64,000 nt of DNA from Ulvibacterium marinum (GCF_003626755.1 NZ_RBCJ01000003.1:377859-441858), one strand, 5' to 3'. Positions 28,310-36,367 are shown, counted from the first letter of the stretch. The notes: generated by a model from the letters alone, not told the origin. Program-made: numbers and translations.

Positions 28310-28423
28310 TTAGCGGTTGAAGTTTCTGTACTGCGCCCATTGTGCCCTTTTACTACCGCTAAAGGAAGAGAAGTACTGTCCTGTTTTTGATTCTGTTGCT
28401 GTTTTTGTAAATGATGCTTTCAT
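28310..28423 (-). CDS. 37-residue basic peptide, array copy 1 (promoter-proximal)
   Basis: This is the first gene of the array in transcription order. It is a 38-codon ATG-TAA frame encoding the same peptide as copies 2 and 3. All five variable codons among the three copies (9, 15, 24, 30 and 37) are synonymous, which is strong evidence that the protein is under selection. No transporter, peptidase or modifying enzyme gene is adjacent, so the way the peptide would leave the cell is not evident. Its upstream region is a long AT-rich leader. Confidence 0.8.
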   Translation of the reverse strand: MKASFTKTATESKTGQYFSSFSGSKRAQWAQYRNFNR

Positions 28424-28929
28424 AATTTCTAGTTTTTAATATTTTTTAGTATTGTTTTTTAATTGACTTCTGACTAATAGACGACGCAAAATATTTTTTG
28501 TTACAGTACTATGTATAAAAAGGTACTATTTTATGTAAAATTTAACATTTATTTTTGAAATACTAACTTCATATAAAATTTAAACATTTGATAATCAATA
28601 TATTAAATGAACTTTGTATTTTTTGATATACAGAATAAAGACCACAGCCTTTTGAAAAAGTTACACTATATCTCGATTTTTTTTTGATTTATACCTAATC
28701 TTTCATTCAGGGCAGTGTGATGAATGTTAGGCGGAGGTTTCGGGGAATTTTAAAAAATTGATAAGAGAGTAGTCCTTTCATTTTTGAAAATTGAGAGGCT
28801 ACGCTTCAAGGAAGGTAGGGCACATGCAACTGATATGGGTGAAGTTGCTACCATATACCGCTAAAATTTGATGTCTTTAAATAATCATTCTATGGAAAAG
28901 CAATCGACAAAGACGTTTCAATAGGAGCA
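28424..28929. other. AT-rich leader upstream of the peptide array
   Basis: About 506 bases with no convincing gene. A 17-codon plus-strand frame at 28871 is probably chance. On the minus strand TATTTTG at 28487-28493 resembles the -7 box but is one base short of TAnnTTTG. If used, it would give a leader of about 60 bases for copy 1. No LytTR-type direct repeat or terminator for the downstream carbohydrate operon was found. Confidence 0.5.
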
Positions 28930-29823
28930 CTAATTAAATTCCGGCCAATACTTTTTTATTTTTTCTCTAAGGAACAAAACACTACGTTCTAACTGATCCA
29001 TACCATCTACGCCGTCTTCGATGCTGATCCAGCCATCAAACCCTACGCGCTTCAATTCAGTAAAAATGGCATCATAATCATTCAGTCCTTGGCCAATTTC
29101 CCCATGGCGCAATCGCTTGGCATAACCTACAGAATCGTTTTCCTCTTTCCTTAGATCTTCCAGGGTTCCTTCGATAAGATAGCGATCGCTGGCATGCATG
29201 GTAACCACCCGATCGGATATCCTATATAACAATTCCAAAGGGTCTTCCCCGGCCAGAAATGTATTGCTGGGGTCATAATTTACACCAAAGTAGGGATGAT
29301 CTATTTTGTCTACTAGGGTACAGAATACGTCCATTTGCTGTGCAAATTCTGGGTATTCCCAAAAATCGTCTTTATAATGATTTTCTAAAATTAAGGTTAC
29401 GCCCAATTTTTCGGCTTGGGGCAAACAGGTCTCAATGCATTCGGCAGCTAGATCTACTCCATTCTCAATACTTAGTTCGGGCCGTCGTTGACCGGATAAG
29501 ACCCTGCAATAGGATCCACCCAACGTATGGGTCATTTCTATCCAATTCAATTGCTTTTGAATTTCCTTTTGCCGAAAGGAGGCATCGGGATGCGTAAAAT
29601 CTGGAGAACAACAGAGCATGGGGATGGTTTTTTTACAATCTTCTACCTGCTTTCGGAATAAGGGCCAGTTGGCCCTATTCTCCATCTCTAAAAACCCGGC
29701 ATACCATTCTAGGCCATGAACATCAAGATTGTTGGCCAATTGGATCCATTCGGAAACCTTCATGGTTCCATCCTTGCAAAGGGCCTGCATAAATGCTTTT
29801 GGAAAAACGGCTAATTTTGGCAA
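28930..29823 (-). CDS. Sugar phosphate isomerase/epimerase-type TIM barrel
   Basis: A 297-residue xylose-isomerase-like TIM-barrel protein. Metal-ligand-type motifs are visible in VTLILENHYKD, FGVNYDPSNTF, VVTMHASDRY and GWISIEDGVDGMD. It should isomerise or epimerise a keto sugar or inositol-type substrate; the exact substrate is not readable. The start is TTG at 29823 because the conserved PKLAVFPKAFM segment begins right after it and the next ATG would remove it. It is the last gene of a four-gene carbohydrate operon. Confidence 0.85.
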   Translation of the reverse strand: MPKLAVFPKAFMQALCKDGTMKVSEWIQLANNLDVHGLEWYAGFLEMENRANWPLFRKQVEDCKKTIPMLCCSPDFTHPDASFRQKEIQKQLNWIEMTHTLGGSYCRVLSGQRRPELSIENGVDLAAECIETCLPQAEKLGVTLILENHYKDDFWEYPEFAQQMDVFCTLVDKIDHPYFGVNYDPSNTFLAGEDPLELLYRISDRVVTMHASDRYLIEGTLEDLRKEENDSVGYAKRLRHGEIGQGLNDYDAIFTELKRVGFDGWISIEDGVDGMDQLERSVLFLREKIKKYWPEFN

Positions 29824-29897
29824 AGTATAAAGTTTTTTGGGTGATTTTAAATTACTGGTTTTCTACTGCCTTTAAACATCTAACCTTCTATGAAGGC

Positions 29898-30677
29898 CTA
29901 CCAGGCCTTTGTTATATTTCGACCTATCATGGGGTATTGTTCCAGTTCAATGACCTGAGCGCTAACGGGACCACATTCATCGGAAAGCAAAAAGACGGCT
30001 GCAGCTGCTATCTCCTCTGGTTTGAGTAATCTATTTGCGGGTGAAAATAGTTCTGGAAGTTCTTTATGCCAACCCTCTTGCTTTCCCGCCGCTTTTTGAT
30101 TGGCCAATTCATTTTCTGTCAATACCCACCCTGGATTGATCTGATTTACGCGGACCCCATTTTCCCGGAAAAGGGCATCCCCTAGATTTCGACTCATGGT
30201 CATTAGGGCTCCCTTGGAAATACTGTAAGCCAAGAGACTAGGTTCGCCGCTCCACGCATTTATGGAGCCTATGTTCAATACGCAGCCTTTGGTCTTTTCA
30301 AGATGGGGTAGGGCCGTCTGTATGATGGCAAAAGGCGCCAAGGTATTAACTGCTAACATACGCTTCAGAAAGTCCATGTCCGTAGTAGCTATATCGGAAG
30401 GCTTGATGATGGCGGCATTGTTGACCACGGCATCCACCTTGTCAAAGGTATCGATGGCGACTTTTACAAGTTGTTCGGGAGCCGTTTCATCCGTAACATC
30501 CTGGGTATGTACCACTAGGTTTTCAGTACCCAATTCGTTGATTAGCTGTTTGGCCTTTTCTTCCCGCAGACCATTAACCACTAAACGGGCTCCTTCCCTC
30601 AGACAAGCGCGGACTATGGCATTTCCAATTCCCGTATAGCCTCCGGTAACTATAATCACTTTGTTTTCTAGTCGCAT
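29898..30677 (-). CDS. SDR family NAD(P)-dependent oxidoreductase
   Basis: A 259-residue short-chain dehydrogenase. It has the cofactor motif TGGYTGIGNAI near the N-terminus, NNAAI near residue 86, catalytic Ser in LNIGSIN, and Tyr/Lys in YSISKGA, followed by INPGWVLTE. It would oxidise or reduce a sugar or polyol hydroxyl. Its ATG is 3 bases past the stop of the upstream alcohol dehydrogenase gene, and the isomerase gene follows 74 bases later. A shared catabolic pathway is likely. Confidence 0.93.
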   Translation of the reverse strand: MRLENKVIIVTGGYTGIGNAIVRACLREGARLVVNGLREEKAKQLINELGTENLVVHTQDVTDETAPEQLVKVAIDTFDKVDAVVNNAAIIKPSDIATTDMDFLKRMLAVNTLAPFAIIQTALPHLEKTKGCVLNIGSINAWSGEPSLLAYSISKGALMTMSRNLGDALFRENGVRVNQINPGWVLTENELANQKAAGKQEGWHKELPELFSPANRLLKPEEIAAAAVFLLSDECGPVSAQVIELEQYPMIGRNITKAW

Positions 30678-30680
30678 GGT

Positions 30681-31709
30681 TTATGAATTCGGTTGCAGAA
30701 TACTTTTGATTACTTTTCCGGAATGCATGGCGGTAAAAGCGTCATGCCACTGCTCTACGCCCCAAATTCCACCAATAATTGGTTTTACATCAAGGCGACC
30801 GGATTGCAGTAAGGATAGTACTTTTTCCCAGATAGGCCAGTTATGGCTAAAACTTCCCTGTAATCGAATATTTTTTTGAACCAAAGGGTCTAATGAAAAG
30901 TTAAGAGGTTGTGGTCCCCAACCTACTTTTGTAATCTGGCCGTTGGGGCGAACCAACTGAAGGGCAACCTGCAAGGTTTTACTAACCCCGGCAGCATCTA
31001 TTACACAGTCAACACCCAACCCATCCTTTTCCTTCGACCACTCCAAAGCATCTCCGGTTATCGTATGACAATTATACCGAAGTGCAGTTTTTAGGCGTTC
31101 TTTGTCAGATTCCAGACCTACTACCGCCACTTCGGCCCCACATAAAACGGCCATGGCTGCGCAAAGCATACCTATGGTGCCCGGACCTAAAACAATAACA
31201 CGATCTCCTGGCCTAATATTCGAATTTACGATAACCGCATTGTAGGCCACGGCACAGGGTTCCGTTAAACATGCATGCTCAAAAGGCAAATCTTTAGGTA
31301 CGGTATGAAGGCATCTTGCCGGGACACGGACAAATTGTGTCATTGCTCCATTCACCCCGTAACCAAAACCTTTTCTATCCGGATCCAGATTGTAAAGCCC
31401 TTGACGGGAGAGGGGGCTGTCCGGATTTATTATTGCCGCAGTCTCGCTGACTACTCTATCTCCTTCCTGCCAATCCTTTACTCGATTTCCCAATTCAACA
31501 ACATGTCCACCAAATTCATGGCCTAGTACTACCGGGTAGTTTACGGGCCAACTATGATCAGCAGTCCATTGATGTAGATCACTACCACATACCCCAACAT
31601 GGGACACTTTAAGCAAAACGTCATCTTCCCCAATAGCGGGTTTTGGAATCTCCCTTATCTCAACACTACCTTTTTTAGGTGCAAAATTAACGACTGCGGC
31701 AGATTTCAT
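30681..31709 (-). CDS. Zinc-dependent alcohol/polyol dehydrogenase (MDR family)
   Basis: A 342-residue medium-chain dehydrogenase. The catalytic zinc region HVGVCGSDLHQW and GHEFGGHVVE are clear. The cofactor-binding VIVLGPGTIGMLCA lies near residue 170. The usual structural-zinc cysteine cluster is replaced by ETAAIINPDSPLSRQGLYNL, so the second zinc is probably absent. Family relatives act on sorbitol, threonine or sugar acids, and the substrate here is unknown. The gene starts 15 bases after the HUMPS-family gene and ends 3 bases before the SDR gene. Confidence 0.92.
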   Translation of the reverse strand: MKSAAVVNFAPKKGSVEIREIPKPAIGEDDVLLKVSHVGVCGSDLHQWTADHSWPVNYPVVLGHEFGGHVVELGNRVKDWQEGDRVVSETAAIINPDSPLSRQGLYNLDPDRKGFGYGVNGAMTQFVRVPARCLHTVPKDLPFEHACLTEPCAVAYNAVIVNSNIRPGDRVIVLGPGTIGMLCAAMAVLCGAEVAVVGLESDKERLKTALRYNCHTITGDALEWSKEKDGLGVDCVIDAAGVSKTLQVALQLVRPNGQITKVGWGPQPLNFSLDPLVQKNIRLQGSFSHNWPIWEKVLSLLQSGRLDVKPIIGGIWGVEQWHDAFTAMHSGKVIKSILQPNS

Positions 31710-31724
31710 AAATACACAATTTGT

Positions 31725-32423
31725 TTAGTTGGAAGGTTGTCCATATCCGTGGATTTTTTCACAAATAAGTCTAAGTGAACTTTCAAGATTACCCTCCGCC
31801 GTTTTGAAGGCATCGGCATCTATTGTTAATGGAGCTCCAAGAACAACCATGGGCGCACCATATTCCGGGCATTGTATAGCTTGTTCCAAAGAAAGTCCGC
31901 CTACAGCTTGCACGGGAACATTTACGGCCTCGACTATCTTTTGCAATTCATCCAAGGGACTCGGCATGGGCAATCCCGCTGCGGCTATCCCTCTTCTTTC
32001 ATCGTAGCCTATGTGGTGAATGACGTAGTCACAACCAAGCGCTTCCAATTTTTTCGCTCCAGCCACCATATCCGGGCAACCCAAATTGTCGCCCATAACC
32101 TTTACGTTAAAGTCCTTACCTGCCTGCACCACTACTTTAATGGTCTCTTCATGTGCCCGTGCCATGACAACAACATGGGTGGCACCAGCTTTTGCCATCA
32201 TTTCTGTTTCCAGATATCCGCCATCCATGGTTTTCAAATCCGCCACAATAGGAACATCGGGGAAGGCATCCCTTAATTTTTTAACTCCGTGCAAACCCTC
32301 TGCTAAAAGTAGAGGGGTACCGGCTTCCAACCAATCCACGCCAGCGCGTAGGGCCATTGCCGCAGTTTCAAGGGCTTCATCAATATGTGTAAGATCTAGG
32401 GATATTTGAACGATGGGTTGCAT
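31725..32423 (-). CDS. HUMPS-family protein (hexulose-6-phosphate synthase / keto-gulonate-phosphate decarboxylase-like)
   Basis: A 232-residue TIM barrel of the orotidine-phosphate-decarboxylase suprafamily. Active-site motifs include VADLKTMDGG (the DxK-x-x-D site), AGVDWLEAGTPLLL and VQAVGGLSL. It is closer in wording to hexulose-6-phosphate synthase (DLKTMD) than to the gulonate decarboxylases. No phosphohexuloisomerase or sugar kinase is nearby. It is the first gene of the operon with two dehydrogenases and an isomerase, so a phosphorylated keto-sugar step is likely. The precise reaction is open. Confidence 0.85.
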   Translation of the reverse strand: MQPIVQISLDLTHIDEALETAAMALRAGVDWLEAGTPLLLAEGLHGVKKLRDAFPDVPIVADLKTMDGGYLETEMMAKAGATHVVVMARAHEETIKVVVQAGKDFNVKVMGDNLGCPDMVAGAKKLEALGCDYVIHHIGYDERRGIAAAGLPMPSPLDELQKIVEAVNVPVQAVGGLSLEQAIQCPEYGAPMVVLGAPLTIDADAFKTAEGNLESSLRLICEKIHGYGQPSN

Positions 32424-32612
32424 ATAAAAAAATTATCCTATAAATATAGAAATTTAAGGGCAAGGATGGTAAGGTAAATTGAATTGTTAAGAAACTATTT
32501 ATTGGGATAGCCAAAGAAGTTTGGAATTCATATTTCTTTTGATTTGGTTTAATCGCGGCATAAAAGTAAAATAGGTTGCAAGGATTTTCTTGTAGGAATT
32601 TTTATATTTTTG

Positions 32613-33464
32613 ATGAATTCAACTGTTATGACCAACTCCTTGATTACAAAGACAAACGATAAACTATCCTGTGAGCCTTTTCTACGTTGGGCTGGTGGAA
32701 AAAGGTGGCTCATAAAGGATTTGCACAAATTCCTTCCCGGTGGCGGCTATTCTAAATATCATGAAATCTTTTTAGGTGGAGCAGCCGTTTTTTTCCACCT
32801 ACGACCAAAAGGTCAATCGTATTTAAATGATTTCAATCCTGACTTGATTAATACATACCAGTGTGTAAAAGATGACGTGATGAAGGTCTTAGAAGAGCTT
32901 AAAAAATTAAATAATACTAAGGATGATTATTATAAAATTCGTTCTAAGAAATATAGAAGTGATTACAAGAAAGCAGCAAAGTTCATTTATCTAAATCAAA
33001 CCTCTTTTAATGGTATTTATAGAGTAAATCTTAACGGAGAATATAATGTTCCGTATGGCTTCAGAACAAAAGATTTTATAGAAGAAGAGAATCTGAAAAC
33101 CATAAGCAATATTCTTAAGCCGTGCATTTTTAGCCATAATGATTTTGCAGATTGTCTGGATAATATCAAGAAGAATGACTTAGTCTTCTTGGATCCTCCC
33201 TATACCGTGGCACACAATAACAACGGCTTCATAAAATACAATCAAAAGCTCTTTTCACTTGAAGACCAATATCGACTTCATAATCTACTTGTTAAAATTA
33301 ATGAAATAGGTGCTCATTACATACTTACCAACGCAGCACATTATAAAATAAAGGAAATTTTTGGTGATGCAAAGAAAATATATGAGCTGAGTAGGGCATC
33401 ACTAATTGGAGGTAAAAATGCAAAACGTGGTCAATACAAAGAACTGCTTATAACCAATATTTAA
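32613..33464 (+). CDS. Dam-type N6-adenine DNA methyltransferase (alpha class, D12)
   Basis: A 283-residue methyltransferase. The ATG at 32613 is used; an ATG at 32628 is possible. The SAM-binding start reads FLRWAGGKRWLIKDL (about 23-37), with the FxGxG equivalent HEIFLGGAAVFFHL at 50-63. The catalytic motif IV DPPY is at 194-197 in LVFLDPPYTVAHNN. This is the order of Dam and M.DpnII-like enzymes, whose usual target is GATC, though the target here is not proven. It lies 4 bases upstream of the DGQHR/nuclease gene, with which it forms an AT-rich two-gene island. Confidence 0.92.
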   Translation: MNSTVMTNSLITKTNDKLSCEPFLRWAGGKRWLIKDLHKFLPGGGYSKYHEIFLGGAAVFFHLRPKGQSYLNDFNPDLINTYQCVKDDVMKVLEELKKLNNTKDDYYKIRSKKYRSDYKKAAKFIYLNQTSFNGIYRVNLNGEYNVPYGFRTKDFIEEENLKTISNILKPCIFSHNDFADCLDNIKKNDLVFLDPPYTVAHNNNGFIKYNQKLFSLEDQYRLHNLLVKINEIGAHYILTNAAHYKIKEIFGDAKKIYELSRASLIGGKNAKRGQYKELLITNI

Positions 33465-33468
33465 TTAA

Positions 33469-35817
33469 ATGGGGTTTTTAAAACAATTTGAAATTGACCA
33501 ATTCAAAGAAAAAATTGCTACCGATTTATCAACATTGGGCAGACTACATAAAGCAAAAAAAAGCAGATACATCACAAAAAGTGTAGATCATTCGTTGGTG
33601 GATGACATGCTAAAAAAGGGGTGGGAAGAATTTGGAAGACCTTTAAAGACCAAGACCAAACTTAGAAAAGAGAAACCCCATGATAAACAATTCGAAGATG
33701 ATGTCTGGTGTCAGTTTTATGGCCTAGGGTATCGAATGCTCAATTATGACCAAAATTTCATACTTCCTTACGGTAAAACCCCTAAAGACAAAAAACAAAT
33801 TGACGTGGTTGCTATTGATGAGGAAACTATTTTTCTTATTGAATGCAAGTCCAGTGGGAAACCCAAAAAAGTAAGTTCACTAAAAACAGAATTTGAAGGA
33901 CTTGAAAAAAGGCTTGATGGTTTTAAAAAGTCGTTGGAACAAGCTTTTGGTAAAGGAAAAAAAATCAAATATATTTTCGCAACACGTAAACTAAGGATTT
34001 CCAATGATAGCGTCGAAATTAAAAGACTCCTCAGAACCAATTCGTTTTATTACAACGACAATACTTATGAGTATATCAACAGTCTAATAAAAAGCTATAA
34101 AAGTGCTGCAAAATATCAATTGTTCGGGTTGCTATTTAAAAACCAACTTATAAATAATGATAAAGTTGAAGTACCGGCTGTAGAGGGCGACATGGGAGGC
34201 AAGAAATATTATATGTTTTCTATTGAACCTTATCTTCTTTTAAAAATGGGTTTCATCCTTCACAGAACAAAGGCAAATGAATCTGAAATGCCCACCTATC
34301 AACGTCTTCTTGTACCTAGCAGATTAAAAAAAATTAGCAAATTTATTACTGAAGGAGGATTTTTTCCTAATTCTATTATTTTGAATTTTACACAAAGAAA
34401 GCACAAGGTAACTTTTGAAGCTTCTGCTAGGTCGGGCAATTCTAGATCACGTTTTGGGATGCTTAAAATTCCAAACGCCTATGCCTTGGCTTATATCATT
34501 GATGGTCAGCATAGAGTATATGGATATGCGGAAACGGAATATAAGGAAAGTAATACCGTGCCTGTGGTTGCTTTTTTAGATTTGACCGCGACAGAACAGT
34601 TGGAGATTTTTATGGACATTAATCAAAATCAGAAAGCTGTTAGTCCAAGCTTGAGACTTACCCTTGAAGAAGATTTATATTGGAATGCTGATAGAGTTGA
34701 CTCTCGATTAAAGGCATTAAGGTCAGGAATAATTAAGGAACTTGCAGAAGATATTAACGGCCCACTCTACAGTCGTATTTCAATTGGAGAGGATGCATCA
34801 GAACTTGCATTTAGACCTTTCGCCACTGCTCTGATAAAGTGCGGTCTATTACCAGTAGCGAAAGGGAATAATTATGATTCTAACACCACTGGAGCGAGTT
34901 TTTACAATATAAATAAACTTGACCATAACAAAGAAATGTTAGCAACAAAAAAGAAGGTTGTAGACTTCGTCAATTTGTGCTACGGCTATGTGGAAGAAGA
35001 TTTCCCTGAAATTTATGAGAAATATATAATATCAAATAGGGGTACTTATGCATTTATAAGTTTAATAGGTAGTTTAAACCGGCTTGAGTTTGATTTAGAA
35101 AAAATTGATAAAGAATCTAGTCCCGAAATAAGGTTTGAAGCCGTAAAGAAATATTTAACAGCTCTGCTAAATAGATTAAAGGACTTGAAAAAAGAAGAGG
35201 AGGAAACGATGCTATCGTCTTATGGTACTGGTGCCGACATTAGGTGGTTTAGGTTTTATCAAAGTTTGGTTAATGCTAAATTCTCTGAATATGAGCCGGC
35301 TGAGTTAGTTGATTGGAAAGAAAGGCAAGATGAAGAATTGCAGAATGAGGGAAGAAAATACGGTGTGGAAATTGAAAAAAAAATAAAGAAGTTGGCCCTT
35401 TCGAAAATAAAAAGTCTCTTTAATGAAAATTGGGAGTTAGAAATTAATAGTATAAAACGTGAGTGTATTAAGAGGGCAGAGGAAGAGAAGGAGCGCTACT
35501 ATAAGGAGGGATTGGGAAAGAAAGATGTTCATTGGACAGAAATGTTCAATATCAATGATTACAAAAGCATAATCACGAAATACTGGACCAAAATACCCCA
35601 AAATGAAAACGAAAAATCAAACTTTGTGACATTTCAGGATGAATTTTCGATTGATATAGGAGATGGCTTTAATAGCAAATCCGACAGAATTAGGTGGATA
35701 TCATACTTTAACTCTTATCGTAATCTATGGGCCCACGAAGGAACAAAAGAAAAAAGACTTAATAAAGAAGAAGTAAGTTTTTTACAAAGAGTGCACAGCC
35801 ATTTCTATTCGACATAA
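33469..35817 (+). CDS. PD-(D/E)xK / DGQHR-domain / HEPN-like multidomain protein, probable nuclease
   Basis: A 782-residue protein. An N-terminal nuclease-type motif is seen as D112 in KQIDVVAID and E125-C-K127 in FLIECKSSG, the D-x12-ExK pattern of restriction and repair nucleases. The middle carries DGQHR (residues 345-349) followed by MDINQNQKAVS, the hallmark of the DGQHR/DndB group. The C-terminus has R751-N-L-W-A-H756, an Rx4H motif as in HEPN (Swt1-type) domains. Paired with an adenine methyltransferase it resembles a restriction-modification or phage-defence effector. The activity itself is inferred. Confidence 0.8.
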   Translation: MGFLKQFEIDQFKEKIATDLSTLGRLHKAKKSRYITKSVDHSLVDDMLKKGWEEFGRPLKTKTKLRKEKPHDKQFEDDVWCQFYGLGYRMLNYDQNFILPYGKTPKDKKQIDVVAIDEETIFLIECKSSGKPKKVSSLKTEFEGLEKRLDGFKKSLEQAFGKGKKIKYIFATRKLRISNDSVEIKRLLRTNSFYYNDNTYEYINSLIKSYKSAAKYQLFGLLFKNQLINNDKVEVPAVEGDMGGKKYYMFSIEPYLLLKMGFILHRTKANESEMPTYQRLLVPSRLKKISKFITEGGFFPNSIILNFTQRKHKVTFEASARSGNSRSRFGMLKIPNAYALAYIIDGQHRVYGYAETEYKESNTVPVVAFLDLTATEQLEIFMDINQNQKAVSPSLRLTLEEDLYWNADRVDSRLKALRSGIIKELAEDINGPLYSRISIGEDASELAFRPFATALIKCGLLPVAKGNNYDSNTTGASFYNINKLDHNKEMLATKKKVVDFVNLCYGYVEEDFPEIYEKYIISNRGTYAFISLIGSLNRLEFDLEKIDKESSPEIRFEAVKKYLTALLNRLKDLKKEEEETMLSSYGTGADIRWFRFYQSLVNAKFSEYEPAELVDWKERQDEELQNEGRKYGVEIEKKIKKLALSKIKSLFNENWELEINSIKRECIKRAEEEKERYYKEGLGKKDVHWTEMFNINDYKSIITKYWTKIPQNENEKSNFVTFQDEFSIDIGDGFNSKSDRIRWISYFNSYRNLWAHEGTKEKRLNKEEVSFLQRVHSHFYST

Positions 35818-35920
35818 TAGTAACAATATGAAGCTAAATAGTACTCAAATCAAATAATTCCCACTATTTTGCCAAACAAAATTTAAAATAACTGAAAATC
35901 AATAAATTAACAAGGATAAA

Positions 35921-35970
35921 GGAGCTCGAAGTGAGTACCGCCATTCGGCGGCAGGAGTCACAAGCCCCTC
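35921..35970 (-). pseudogene. Possible second, more decayed tRNA-Leu-like relic
   Basis: The segment GAGCTCGAAGTGAGTACC, followed by a GCC-attc-GGC hairpin and GAGTCACAAGC, loosely parallels the relic at 36029-36090 (CTCGAGGCGAG, GGCC hairpin, GAGTCCCAGC). The match is weak and could be coincidence. Confidence 0.3.
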
Positions 35971-35996
35971 TTTTATTTCACTACGTTCCATAAAAA

Positions 35997-36020
35997 AACC
36001 CTGACCAAAGTGTCAGGGTT
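35997..36020 (-). terminator. Terminator behind the tRNA-Leu relic
   Basis: AACCCTGAC and GTCAGGGTT form a 9-bp stem, followed on the minus strand by a run of T. It is placed relative to the relic as the real tRNA-Leu terminator is placed relative to the intact gene. Confidence 0.8.
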
Positions 36021-36028
36021 CTCTTGTT

Positions 36029-36090
36029 GTACTCGAGGCGAGAATTGCTCGGCCTTTCAGGCCTTCGTGAGTCCCAGCTCGAACGTGTTG
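36029..36090 (-). pseudogene. Decayed tRNA-Leu copy
   Basis: On the plus strand GTACTCGAGGCG is identical to the 3' end of the intact tRNA-Leu 180 bases away, and GA-ATTG continues the match. A GGCC-ttTCA-GGCC hairpin sits where the intact gene has the variable-arm hairpin GGCC-ataat-GGCC. AGTCC and AACGTGT follow in the same order as in the anticodon and D-arm side. It cannot fold into a functional tRNA. It is either a degenerate tandem copy or a scar of integration at the tRNA 3' end. Confidence 0.6.
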
Positions 36091-36174
36091 AAAGTAAAAA
36101 ATCAATTCAAACGAATTGATTTTATTTCACAAAATTTCGCTCAAGTAAACTTGCCTCATTTTGTTTCATAAAAA

Positions 36175-36200
36175 AACCAAGGCTTTTGCCTTGGTTTTTT
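36175..36200 (-). terminator. Terminator of the tRNA cluster
   Basis: AACCAAGGC-tttt-GCCTTGGTT is a perfect 9-bp stem with T-runs on both strands, 10 bases past the tRNA-Leu 3' end. It can act in both directions. Confidence 0.9.
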
Positions 36201-36209
36201 ACGTATTCG

Positions 36210-36294
36210 TACTCGAGGCGGGACTTGAACCCGCACGGCCATAATGGCCATTGGATTTTAAGTCCAACGTGTCTACCAATTCCACCACTCGAGC
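36210..36294 (-). tRNA. tRNA-Leu (anticodon UAA)
   Basis: An 85-nt tRNA on the minus strand. The acceptor stem GCTCGAG/CTCGAGT has one G-U pair at the end. The T loop is GGTTCAAGTC. The long variable arm (GGCCATTATGGCC) is typical of class II tRNA-Leu. The anticodon loop CTTAAAA has UAA at positions 34-36. CCA is not encoded. It lies 73 bases downstream of tRNA-Gly, with a terminator behind it. Decayed copies of its sequence lie further downstream, toward the methyltransferase island. Confidence 0.95.
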
Positions 36295-36367
36295 AGGACT
36301 TAAATATAATTTTTTACTTCAATTAAAAAAAAACTCCACCCTTGGTGACTGAGCGGAGTCGAAGTCG

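Larger units (their letters stand above)
27991..28423 (-). repeat. Three tandem 159-160-bp repeats (peptide gene plus spacer)
   Basis: The start codons fall at 28423, 28263 and 28104. The repeat covers the 114-base coding frame and about 45 bases of spacer. Coding parts are about 97% identical by eye and spacers somewhat less. A fourth unit (start 27947, period 157) keeps the spacing but not the sequence. Confidence 0.9.

Noticed and set aside
27991-28423. Tandem repeats that at first look like a CRISPR-type array
   Set aside because: The units are about 160 bases, differ only at synonymous codons and have no alternating unique spacers. They are repeated genes, not a CRISPR.
35818-36209. Search for an integrase or att pair explaining the methyltransferase island
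   Set aside because: Only tRNA-like fragments were found on one side. There is no integrase gene and no matching repeat at the left end, so mobility is not claimed.
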